Source: a bacterium (GTDB lineage Bacteria; Patescibacteriota; Saccharimonadia; Saccharimonadales; UBA4665). From it: a stretch of 64,000 nucleotides of DNA. The stretch lies in contig JAJXTN010000003.1 of NCBI GenBank assembly GCA_021783725.1, positions 1 to 64,000 on the forward strand. The letters are read 5' to 3'. The notes below the pieces were generated by a model. That model searched no databases. It saw only the letters and a program-made list of their open reading frames with translations, and had not been told where the DNA came from. Positions 1-7,448 of the stretch are shown here, piece by piece (position 1 is the first letter of the stretch; the number at the start of each line of letters is the position of its first letter). The position numbers and the translations under genes are program-made.

Positions 1-62
1 TTAATACTATTTAATCCTGGAACCAATACGCCAGTTCTGGCTTGAGCACCAGTATGTCTCAT
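1..62 (-). CDS. 5' end of a truncated gene (cut by window edge)
   Basis: An open frame starts with ATG at 62 and runs leftward out of the window; only about 20 residues (MRHTGAQARTGVLVPG...) are visible. A good ribosome-binding site, AGGAG with 8 nt spacing, precedes the ATG on the minus strand, which is the main reason to call it real. The N-terminus is too short to assign a function. It is divergent from the Nudix gene at 209, so 63-208 should hold promoters for both. Confidence 0.5.
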   Translation of the reverse strand, partial: MRHTGAQARTGVLVPGLNSI

Positions 63-208
63 TAGCTTGTCTCCTAGATCCTTAATTGTATTCTAGAAGT
101 GGCGCCTATCTATCTGAACCTGGTCATCAGTTGCCAATCGATTGATGTGAATTGGCTCAGTAGCCGAAGGTCGAATATATTGCCCGCGAGTAGGTTATTA
201 TTAATCAT

Positions 209-658
209 ATGTCCGCTAATGATCCACTCAGCCAAGTAGAGTTCGATTCAATTTATTCTAAAGTGCCTAGACTGACTGTTGAGATAGTCGTTAAAAATCC
301 TGGCGGTCGAATATATCTGACACAGCGAGCAATCCAACCTTGTGAGCGACAATGGCACTTGCCAGGTGGTACTGTTAGATTTGGCGAGCCTCTAACTGAT
401 GCCATCAAAAGAATTGCAGAAAGAGAGCTTGGCATAATTGTTAAACAAACTGAAAATATCGGCTACATCGAATACCCTAGTCATTATCTTCACGGTTTAG
501 ATTCACCAGTTGGAATTGTCTTTGTAATAACTGAATACTCAGGTGCTTTCAATATAAATCAAGAAGCTAAGAACAGTGGTTGGTTTACTAAACTACCAAA
601 ACCAATGCATGCCGACCAAGACAAGTTTCTTATCGATAAAAATATTTTACATAACTAA
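209..658 (+). CDS. Nudix hydrolase, GDP-mannose mannosyl hydrolase-like
   Basis: A 149-residue Nudix-fold protein. The Nudix box (GGTVRFGEPLTDAIKRIAE, continuing RELGI) has the Gx5E start but not the canonical REUxEE: it reads RIAERELG. This altered box, keeping only the last glutamate, is the pattern known from GDP-mannose mannosyl hydrolases (Gmm/WcaH), which hydrolyse GDP-sugars to GDP and free sugar. The substrate is inferred from that resemblance only. No strong ribosome-binding site precedes the ATG; the preceding bases are AT-rich and may hold a -10. The next gene follows 45 nt downstream on the same strand. Confidence 0.75.
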   Translation: MSANDPLSQVEFDSIYSKVPRLTVEIVVKNPGGRIYLTQRAIQPCERQWHLPGGTVRFGEPLTDAIKRIAERELGIIVKQTENIGYIEYPSHYLHGLDSPVGIVFVITEYSGAFNINQEAKNSGWFTKLPKPMHADQDKFLIDKNILHN

Positions 659-703
659 TTACTTAAGCTTGCAATAGATGGAAGCTTGTATATATTGTTG
701 AAT

Positions 704-1210
704 ATGAGGTCGCGAGATGTATTAGTTAATTTACGGGAACAGTACCCCGACCAACAGATTTGGGTTGGCGATGAAACGGCCATGCCGGTTAATGAATTTA
801 TAGATGTTCAAGATGCTTTTACATCTCTTGTGACAATAGGCTACGAAACGCTAGGCGAAAGAGTAGTACCTCCATGGAAAGCTCTGAGCGATGTGGCCAA
901 CGATATCGATATATATGCACTTTGTCGAAGCTTAAAAGACCCTGAAGATGCTGGTGAAGGCTTCTTTAAACGAACGCATCGACCTTATGTGAATGAATTT
1001 CTTCGCCAAGCCTTTGGTTTAGTTGAAGACTTCCATAGCCGTGGCTTACATATTGGCCGATTAACGGAGAAGATTGAAGCAGAAGTTCCTGACTTTATAA
1101 CTACCGCCAACAATATTCATAAGCGGATGACTGATGAAATATCCAAAAGCGCTTTCATTAAAACTGTCTGGCAAGAAGTTCTAATCCGAAGTATTAAATC
1201 TGATAAATAA
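704..1210 (+). CDS. Unknown protein, about 168 aa
   Basis: I do not recognise this protein. It is soluble, with no signal peptide or membrane segment, and looks largely alpha-helical with a mix of acidic and basic residues (for example RTHRPYVNEFLRQAFGLVED). Two starts are possible: TTG at 686 or ATG at 704; the ATG is preferred, although neither has a clear ribosome-binding site. It lies between the Nudix gene and the aminopeptidase on the same strand, with gaps of 45 and about 78 nt, so co-transcription is possible. Confidence 0.6.
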   Translation: MRSRDVLVNLREQYPDQQIWVGDETAMPVNEFIDVQDAFTSLVTIGYETLGERVVPPWKALSDVANDIDIYALCRSLKDPEDAGEGFFKRTHRPYVNEFLRQAFGLVEDFHSRGLHIGRLTEKIEAEVPDFITTANNIHKRMTDEISKSAFIKTVWQEVLIRSIKSDK

Positions 1211-1288
1211 TTGTAATCAGCGAGCAAGATGATTAAGTGTAGGTAATTTGTATGACGCGAACGCCAACAGATGTTAGACTATTTTAAT

Positions 1289-3847
1289 ATGTCTAAAAAA
1301 GTTACCCGTCTATACGAACAGTTCCAACCGGCAAGCTACGATTTAACAATTTTCCCTGATAAAGATGAGCTAACCTTCTCAGGCAGTGTCACGATTAAGG
1401 GCAAAAAAGTTGGTCGACCAGCTCAGCGCATCACTTTGCATCAAAAGGACTTGGACATTACTAATGTGTCGATTGTCAAACATGATAAGAAAGGCGATAT
1501 CCCACTAGAAATTGCTCGAGTCAACACCCACAAGAATTTCGATGAAGTCAGACTACATACTTCAACCATGGTTTATCCTGGCAACTACACGATTAAGTTA
1601 GATTTTTCAGGTAAAATCACCCGGCCGATGGACGGCATTTACCCGTGCTTTTTCAAACATGACGGTCAAGACAAAATCATTATTGCCACCCAATTTGAAA
1701 GCCACAGCGCCCGTGACGCTTTCCCGTGTATCGATGAACCGGAAGCCAAAGCTACTTTTGATTTGAAACTAGTAACACCCACGGAAGACGTAGTGCTATC
1801 AAATACACCCGTCAAACACCAACAGCCATACGTCGATAAACCCGGCTATCAACTATCCAGCTTTGAAACTACACCTGTCATGTCGACTTACTTATTAGCT
1901 TTTGCGTTCGGTGATTTAGAATACATACAAGCTACCACTGTCGACGGCGTAGTCGTCAGGACCTACGCCACGCCCGACAATATTGAGTTTACCGATTTCG
2001 CACTAAACACGGCGGTCAAATGTTTGGAATTTTATAATGAATATTTTGACATTCCCTACCCGTTAGCCAAGTGTGATCTTTTGGCCTTTCCAGACTTCGC
2101 CAGCGGAGCTATGGAGAACTGGGGTCTCATAACTTTCCGCGAACAAGCTTTGGTGGTCGACCCCGATAACACTAGCCTCAGTCTCAAGCAATATGTTGCC
2201 AACGTCGTTGCCCATGAATTAACCCACCAATGGTTTGGCAACTTGGTGACTATGCGTTGGTGGACTGATTTATGGCTAAATGAAAGCTTTGCCAGTTGGA
2301 TGAGCTACTTGGCGGTTGATCATTTGTACCCCGATTGGAAAGTCTGGACTCAATTCATCGTTGATGAGCAAGGCCTGGCTCTCAAACAAGACGCTCTTGA
2401 GCATACCCACCCAATCGAAGTAACTGTTAATCACCCCGACGAAATCCGGACAATCTTCGATGCTATTAGCTACGAAAAAGGCGCTAGTGTTATCTTGATG
2501 TTACATGATTATTTGGGTAGTGAAGATTTTCGTGACGGATTGAGACTTTACTTAAAGCGACACGCATATTCGAACACCGACACCACTGATCTTTGGGCAG
2601 CCTTGGAAGAAGTATCGGCCAAACCAGTCAAAGATTTTATGAACGCTTGGACTAGCCAAAGTGGCTATCCAATCGTTTTTGCTGACATCAATGGCCGAGA
2701 TTTATCTCTGCGACAAGAGCGATTTTATCTTAATCCGACGGCTGACAAACAGGTCAGCATTTGGCCCATACCTCTGTTGTCGACGATTGACATCCAAGCG
2801 ACTTCATTCGCTACTACCAATCAAACCGTTATAATGTCGACGACTGGTGACAATTTAATCTTAAACCATAATCGGACCAGTTTCTTTCGAACTATTTATG
2901 GGCCTGAGCACTTAAAGCGCTTAGCCGACTTGATTAGAGCTTCGGAGTTAAATGAGCTTGACCGATTGGGTATCCTTGGAGACGAAATCGAAGCCGCCAA
3001 AGCCGGTTACGGACAATCAGTCGATGTCTTAGACTTATTAGACTCATATAAACATGAAGATAACGCAGTGGTATGGGACATCATGGCTGGATTCATTGGT
3101 AGTATACGCACGGTAATGGATGATGATGTCGTCCGAAATGGTTTAAAGAAACTGTCCGTCGAACTATCCAAAATTCAACTACAACGCTTAGGCTGGAAAG
3201 AATTGGCTTCCGACAGTCACTTCGATCAATTACTCAGACCGACGATTCTCGGATTGGCGTCGTTCGGCGAAGAGCCGACAGTCGTCAAGGAAGCCATTAA
3301 ACAGTTCTCTTTGATGCAACGACCCGAAGATATACATCCTGATTTGCGTGGCGTTATCTATGGTACTGTCGCTCGTCATGGCGACACCGCCGACTTCGAT
3401 AAAATGCTTAAAATGCACAATTCTAGCAATAGTAGCGAAGAACGGATAACTCTAGCCGGAGCTTTAACCGGTTTTGATAAACCAGCTCTCATCCAACGAG
3501 CTCTAGACATGATTAATAGCGATCAAGTACGATTACAGGACGTCCCTTATTGGATTGCTTACAGTTTTTCTAATCGCCACGCCAAGCGCTTGACTTGGGA
3601 TTGGATGGTGGCCAATTGGTCTTGGTTGGACAGTAATCTGGGTGACGATTTAAGCTTTATTCGGTTACCGGTTTATGCCGCCCGCAGTTTCAGTGATACC
3701 GATTTCTTGCCAGAATATCGTGAATTTTTCACTAGTCACGTTAAGCCGGCTTTTGAACGGTCGGTTAATCAAGGCATCGAAACAATCGAATGGCAATCGG
3801 CCTGGAAAAATCGTGACCTAAAAGCTCTTCGCGAATATTTCAAATAG
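1289..3847 (+). CDS. M1-family zinc aminopeptidase
   Basis: A gluzincin aminopeptidase of 852 residues that removes N-terminal amino acids from peptides. The exopeptidase motif GAMENWG lies near residue 273, the zinc motif HELTH near 309 and the third zinc ligand (NESFA) near 332, giving the usual HExxH-18-E spacing. The C-terminal half is the helical ERAP1-like domain. The full length is typical of the family. I start at ATG 1289 (MSKKVTRLYEQF), which matches the usual CPR/Saccharibacteria start; an in-frame ATG at 1271 is also possible. In an organism without amino-acid biosynthesis its likely job is recycling scavenged peptides. A short hairpin (ATCGGC...GCCGAT) near 3886-3902 may end the transcript. 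Confidence 0.95.
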   Translation: MSKKVTRLYEQFQPASYDLTIFPDKDELTFSGSVTIKGKKVGRPAQRITLHQKDLDITNVSIVKHDKKGDIPLEIARVNTHKNFDEVRLHTSTMVYPGNYTIKLDFSGKITRPMDGIYPCFFKHDGQDKIIIATQFESHSARDAFPCIDEPEAKATFDLKLVTPTEDVVLSNTPVKHQQPYVDKPGYQLSSFETTPVMSTYLLAFAFGDLEYIQATTVDGVVVRTYATPDNIEFTDFALNTAVKCLEFYNEYFDIPYPLAKCDLLAFPDFASGAMENWGLITFREQALVVDPDNTSLSLKQYVANVVAHELTHQWFGNLVTMRWWTDLWLNESFASWMSYLAVDHLYPDWKVWTQFIVDEQGLALKQDALEHTHPIEVTVNHPDEIRTIFDAISYEKGASVILMLHDYLGSEDFRDGLRLYLKRHAYSNTDTTDLWAALEEVSAKPVKDFMNAWTSQSGYPIVFADINGRDLSLRQERFYLNPTADKQVSIWPIPLLSTIDIQATSFATTNQTVIMSTTGDNLILNHNRTSFFRTIYGPEHLKRLADLIRASELNELDRLGILGDEIEAAKAGYGQSVDVLDLLDSYKHEDNAVVWDIMAGFIGSIRTVMDDDVVRNGLKKLSVELSKIQLQRLGWKELASDSHFDQLLRPTILGLASFGEEPTVVKEAIKQFSLMQRPEDIHPDLRGVIYGTVARHGDTADFDKMLKMHNSSNSSEERITLAGALTGFDKPALIQRALDMINSDQVRLQDVPYWIAYSFSNRHAKRLTWDWMVANWSWLDSNLGDDLSFIRLPVYAARSFSDTDFLPEYREFFTSHVKPAFERSVNQGIETIEWQSAWKNRDLKALREYFK

Positions 3848-4104
3848 TAGTCGATGCTGGTTATTGAAAATAATAAAATCTGATTATCGGCCTTTGCCGA
3901 TTACAAGCATAGCCAAACCACGGCGAATTAATGACTGACACACAAAATAGGCTTCGTCTGACAAGCGAGACGGTTAGCAGGAACGTTACTAAAAATTACT
4001 ACTAGTTTCGCCGGCAGTCATGGCTACCGCCACATATAAAACCACGCCATAACCGTGTTTCTAGTAACTAGTTACGAATTTTGGTCAAAACTATTCTTTG
4101 ACAC
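3848..4104. other. Gene-free stretch after the aminopeptidase
   Basis: No convincing reading frame here. It holds a weak hairpin at about 3886-3902 (ATCGGC / GCCGAT, no T-run) and a short palindrome GTAACTAGTTAC near 4063-4074. I tested it for tRNA-like cloverleafs by eye and found none. Confidence 0.4.
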
Positions 4105-4278
4105 CTAATGCATGGTGGAACAATACTGCCATATGCCAACAGTTTGATCTGAATCTTGGGTGATGCCATCATAATCGAGTCGAGTCGCACCGGGGTGAAA
4201 CGGGTTGGACAATTCTAAGCGTAAAGGATTAGCCGTCAATAGAACATCAGTTAGTAGGTTAAATTCGGGCTGTGACAT
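4105..4278 (-). CDS. Possible small protein, 57 aa, unknown
   Basis: An ATG-to-TAG frame on the minus strand encodes 57 residues beginning MSQPEFNLLTDVLLTANPLR and ending in WQYCSTMH. It lies 38 nt downstream of yraN and could be the last gene of the rplS-rnhB-yraN block. The composition (W, Y, H, C present, balanced charge) is protein-like and no competing frame covers it, but there is no clear ribosome-binding site. I do not recognise it. It could be a chance frame. Confidence 0.35.
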   Translation of the reverse strand: MSQPEFNLLTDVLLTANPLRLELSNPFHPGATRLDYDGITQDSDQTVGIWQYCSTMH

Positions 4279-4315
4279 AAATATTAGCTTACATCCATAT
4301 TCATATAATTCAATA

Positions 4316-4660
4316 TTAAAATACGTTATCGATAAAGCCCATGACTATATAATCTGCGCCCGCAATCTCGACCGCCGATAAACAGTACTGCTTGGTCCAT
4401 TTATTCTCTTGAACCCAAGCTTCAGCGGCGAAATGCATCTGACGTAGTTTGGATTTTGTAATTGCCTCCAGTCCGCCGCCCTGGTCATCATTAAACCGGT
4501 ATTTAACTTCAACAAAATAGATGCAATTCGCTTTACTGGCGATAATATCTATCTCACAGTGTGGACGCCGCCAATTTTGCTCGATGATTCTATAGCCACG
4601 CATTTCGAGATAAACTCGCGCCGCGGCTTCGGCTCGTCGGCCGGATTCAGTCGAATTCAT
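4316..4660 (-). CDS. YraN/UPF0102 family endonuclease-like protein
   Basis: A 114-residue protein of the YraN family, which has the restriction-endonuclease-like fold. The core is visible: E19 in the first helix, CEID (E36, D38), and EVK (E51, K53), followed by KLRQMHFAAEAW. Members normally sit next to rnhB, as here: the start lies 4 nt beyond the rnhB stop. The last codons of rnhB (TTACAATGA) contain a TACAAT hexamer 6 nt before this ATG, so both translational coupling and a private leaderless promoter are possible. The biological role of the family is not firmly established. Confidence 0.9.
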   Translation of the reverse strand: MNSTESGRRAEAAARVYLEMRGYRIIEQNWRRPHCEIDIIASKANCIYFVEVKYRFNDDQGGGLEAITKSKLRQMHFAAEAWVQENKWTKQYCLSAVEIAGADYIVMGFIDNVF

Positions 4661-4664
4661 TTGG

Positions 4665-5222
4665 TCATTGTAACAGAGCTTTGATTGGTTTGTAGCTACG
4701 GCGATGCAAATTAATTACACCATTTAACTTTAGCGCTTGGAGATGGGTCGCTGTGCCATAACCGACATGATGAGCGAAGCCATAAGCTGGGTACTGACTG
4801 TCGATATCGGCCATGAAATTATCACGAGCTACCTTAGCAACGATACTGGCGGCGCTAACAGCCGGGACTAATGAGTCGGCTTTGATTAACTCTCGTGTTT
4901 TGGGCCGATCGGCTAGATAGTTTATATGACCATCAATGATGACTTCGTCATATGTATCAGCTATTTGATCCAGAGCTAGTTGCATGGCTAATTTAACGGC
5001 GGCATTAATACCGATGTCATCGATAACCGCTGGCTCAACCCAACCAATACCGATGGCCTCGGTATTAAGCCTGATTTCGACATCTAATCGTTGGCGCTGG
5101 AGTTTAGATAATAATTTAGAATCTTTTAGTCCGTTTATTGGTTTAGTCAAAATAACGGCTCCGGCCACAACCGGACCAGCCCAACATCCCCGTCCCACTT
5201 CATCAATTCCAACTGTAATCAT
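4665..5222 (-). CDS. rnhB: Ribonuclease HII
   Basis: Cleaves the RNA strand of RNA-DNA hybrids and nicks at embedded ribonucleotides. The N-terminal motif GIDEVGRGCWAGPVVAGAV gives the first metal ligands D7 and E8; a further conserved aspartate is in EVIIDGH, and SIVAKVARD is the typical type 2 helix. At 185 residues it is of normal core length. It lies between rplS (upstream) and yraN (downstream) on the minus strand, a very common bacterial order. It ends with TGA, which helps to show that TGA is a stop here. Confidence 0.95.
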   Translation of the reverse strand: MITVGIDEVGRGCWAGPVVAGAVILTKPINGLKDSKLLSKLQRQRLDVEIRLNTEAIGIGWVEPAVIDDIGINAAVKLAMQLALDQIADTYDEVIIDGHINYLADRPKTRELIKADSLVPAVSAASIVAKVARDNFMADIDSQYPAYGFAHHVGYGTATHLQALKLNGVINLHRRSYKPIKALLQ

Positions 5223-5256
5223 TATCTAATTCTATCAATAGCTGTTCATAACCAAT

Positions 5257-5281
5257 AAAAAACCCGCACTAGGCGGGTATA
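5257..5281 (-). terminator. Rho-independent terminator of rplS
   Basis: Read on the minus strand, ACCCGCC-TAGT-GCGGGT forms a GC-rich hairpin followed by TTTTTT. It lies just after the rplS stop and before rnhB, so rnhB and yraN probably receive read-through or have their own promoter. Confidence 0.8.
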
Positions 5282-5301
5282 AATTTCGCTTCACAGTCGA
5301 A

Positions 5302-5832
5302 CTAAGCTTTAGCGTCGTCACTAGCTCGTTGAGCTAAAGCGGCAGCGACTTTCGCTTCTTCAGCGGCGGCTTCGGCGGCCTTGGCCTCGGCTTTGGCGGC
5401 AGCTTCAGCGGCTTGCTGTTCGCGCAGTTTGACTTCTTCGGCTTCAGCGGCCTCGTCATGGATTGAGTTCACAGCTTCGCGATCAAATTCAACACCAGTC
5501 ATACGGGCTGATTTACCAGTACGCTTACGCATATAACTCAAGTAGTTGCGGCGAACTTTGCTACGTTTGGTGATTTCGACTTGGACTACTAGTGGACTGT
5601 GTAGCAAAAAACTTTTCTCAACACCAACACCACTAGCGATACGTCGTACAGTGATTCGGCTAGTGTGGCTACCTTTATTATCGGTACGGATAACAAGACC
5701 CTGAAATATCTGAATACGTTCTTTATTGCCTTCGCGGATTTTTTGGTGCACTTTAACCGTATCGCCACTTTTGACGTCGACGACGGCAGGCTTCTTGAAC
5801 TGTTCGCTAATCTCTCTAACCAAGTTTTGCAT
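5302..5832 (-). CDS. rplS: 50S ribosomal protein L19 with C-terminal extension
   Basis: The first ~115 residues are a full L19 (VHQKIREGNKERIQIFQGLV, SGVGVEKSFLLHSPLV, VRRNYLSYMRKRTGKSARM), which sits at the 30S-50S interface. L19 is usually about 115 residues; this one has about 60 more, an Ala/Glu/Lys-rich tail (AEAEEVKLREQQAAEAAAK and on) that should form a long helix or coiled coil. The gene has a very good promoter (TTGCAA, 17 nt, TACAAT) and its own terminator. The extension is discussed as a finding. Confidence 0.95.
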   Translation of the reverse strand: MQNLVREISEQFKKPAVVDVKSGDTVKVHQKIREGNKERIQIFQGLVIRTDNKGSHTSRITVRRIASGVGVEKSFLLHSPLVVQVEITKRSKVRRNYLSYMRKRTGKSARMTGVEFDREAVNSIHDEAAEAEEVKLREQQAAEAAAKAEAKAAEAAAEEAKVAAALAQRASDDAKA

Positions 5833-5842
5833 AATCCGGACT

Positions 5843-5871
5843 ATTGTACATCAATTCGCTATCTGTTGCAA
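5843..5871 (-). promoter_or_regulatory. rplS promoter
   Basis: On the minus strand TTGCAA (5866-5871) and TACAAT (5843-5848) are separated by exactly 17 nt, and the rplS ATG lies 10 nt after the -10. The predicted mRNA would have only a few untranslated bases. Confidence 0.7.
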
Positions 5872-5966
5872 GAGCCTAAGTAGCGATATTATTAAATATT
5901 GTAAGTTGCTGGGCACAATGACTCAGCTCACTGCCGATTTGTGATTGTCCGTTGTACAATATCTCA

Positions 5967-7103
5967 ATGAGCGATTATGACCAACAAGCCCTAAACAAAC
6001 ACCGACAGCTTAAAGGCAAGCTAAGCATTAGCCTGAAAGATGATTTAGACTCCAAGCAAAAGCTTAGTATTTATTACACCCCCGGTGTAGCAGCCGTAAG
6101 TGATTATGTCGCCAAGCACCCCGAACAAGTCGGTGATTATACCTGGACCAATAACCTGGTGGCTGTGATTAGCGACGGATCGGCAGTTTTGGGCTTAGGC
6201 AACATTGGACCCGAAGCTGCGTTACCTGTCATGGAAGGCAAAGCCATGCTTTTCAAGCATTTTGCCGACATTGATGCCGTACCAATCGTACTTAATGTTC
6301 ACTCGGCCGACGAGATTGTCACTGCTGTCGAGGCCATAGCACCTAGTTTCGGGGGCATTAACCTTGAAGATATCGCTGCTCCGATTTGTTTTGAAGTCGA
6401 AGACCGTTTGAAAGCCAGCCTAAAAATACCGGTTATGCACGACGATCAACATGGCACGGCAATCGTCGTTCTGGCTGGACTGATAAATGCTACCCGCTTA
6501 ACTAACCGACAACTCAAAAGTACCAAAGTGGTTCTGGTCGGAGCTGGAGCAGCCGGTGTGGCTATCGCCAAGCTACTAAATTTGTATGCGCCCGGAGTGA
6601 ATATTGTGGCCGTCGATAGCCAAGGTATTATTAGCCATCAACGTCAGGATTTGAACGACAGCAAATTAGCCCTGCTGGGATTTACCAATCATCACGACGA
6701 TCACGGTAGCTTGCGAGACGCTATCCAAACAGCCGACATCTTCATTGGTGTGTCCCAACCTGGTCTACTGTCAGCCGACATGGTCAAAACGATGGCCAAG
6801 GACCCCATCATTTTTGCCATGGCCAACCCCAATCCAGAAATATTACCTGATGTCGCCAAAGCGGCTGGCGCGGCGATAGTCGCTACCGGGCGCAGTGATT
6901 TCCCTAATCAAGTTAATAATGCTCTAGCTTTCCCGGGTATTTTCCGTGGCGCATTAGATAATAATGTCACCGCAATCACCGATGAACACAAAATCAAAAC
7001 CGCTGAAGTGATTGCCGGTCTAGCGGACACTAGTATCGGACAAATAGTCCCGCCGATTGGTGATCAACGCTTGGTCAAAGCTATCGCTAAAGTAATAATC
7101 TAA
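5967..7103 (+). CDS. NAD(P)-dependent malic enzyme
   Basis: Oxidatively decarboxylates malate to pyruvate with reduction of NAD(P). It has 378 residues, so it is the short form without the phosphotransacetylase domain found in MaeB. Visible motifs: catalytic Tyr in YYTPGVAAVSDYV (about residue 36), Lys in MEGKAMLFKHF (about 90), metal-binding EDIAAPICFEVEDRL and MHDDQHGTAIV, and the dinucleotide-binding VLVGAGAAGVAIAKLL (about 190). The start is ATG 5967, 6 nt after a TACAAT hexamer, rather than the upstream in-frame TTG at 5952. Malic enzyme is a recurrent enzyme of Saccharibacteria metabolism. It overlaps the convergent WhiB-like gene by 4 nt. Confidence 0.93.
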   Translation: MSDYDQQALNKHRQLKGKLSISLKDDLDSKQKLSIYYTPGVAAVSDYVAKHPEQVGDYTWTNNLVAVISDGSAVLGLGNIGPEAALPVMEGKAMLFKHFADIDAVPIVLNVHSADEIVTAVEAIAPSFGGINLEDIAAPICFEVEDRLKASLKIPVMHDDQHGTAIVVLAGLINATRLTNRQLKSTKVVLVGAGAAGVAIAKLLNLYAPGVNIVAVDSQGIISHQRQDLNDSKLALLGFTNHHDDHGSLRDAIQTADIFIGVSQPGLLSADMVKTMAKDPIIFAMANPNPEILPDVAKAAGAAIVATGRSDFPNQVNNALAFPGIFRGALDNNVTAITDEHKIKTAEVIAGLADTSIGQIVPPIGDQRLVKAIAKVII

Positions 7104-7390
7104 TCGACGCTGGGGACTTGCGGGGCTTCAACAACATTGACTAACAAAGATTTATTAATAGTATCATAAAGTCTTATTCGTTCAGATTGGCTACGCCCGG
7201 CTCTAATGCCTGGGGCCGCGCCACCAGTTTGATAGTCTTCCTTAAAACAGTCAGTTCTAACTGGGCAGTGCGAACATAATGTTCGGGCTGCTTGTTCAAA
7301 AGCCTTGTCTTCCATCACTTGCTCGTCATCTTTGCACAAACGATCAGCGTGCCAGTCGACTTCGTATTTATCGTCATTGTAAGGCATCAT
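7100..7390 (-). CDS. WhiB-like Fe-S cluster regulator
   Basis: A 96-residue protein with the four-cysteine arrangement of the WhiB (Wbl) family: C19, C39, C42, C48 in C-x19-C-x2-C-x5-C (LCSHCPVRTDC), where the cysteines hold a [4Fe-4S] cluster. The following APGIRAGRSQSERIRLY aligns with the Wbl G[IV]WGG turn and basic C-terminal tail, though the tryptophan is missing. Wbl proteins bind the primary sigma factor or DNA and are regarded as characteristic of Actinobacteria and their phages. ATG 7390 or 7387 is 6-9 nt after TATAAT. A regulatory role here is inference. Confidence 0.8.
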   Translation of the reverse strand: MMPYNDDKYEVDWHADRLCKDDEQVMEDKAFEQAARTLCSHCPVRTDCFKEDYQTGGAAPGIRAGRSQSERIRLYDTINKSLLVNVVEAPQVPSVD

Positions 7391-7448
7391 AACTATATTA
7401 TAATATTTTGCAATAAATGCTAAATTATATTTTTATATAGCAAACCGT

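Noticed and set aside
3848-4104. tRNA gene in the spacer after the aminopeptidase
   Set aside because: No cloverleaf, no TTCRA arm and no CCA end could be found on either strand.
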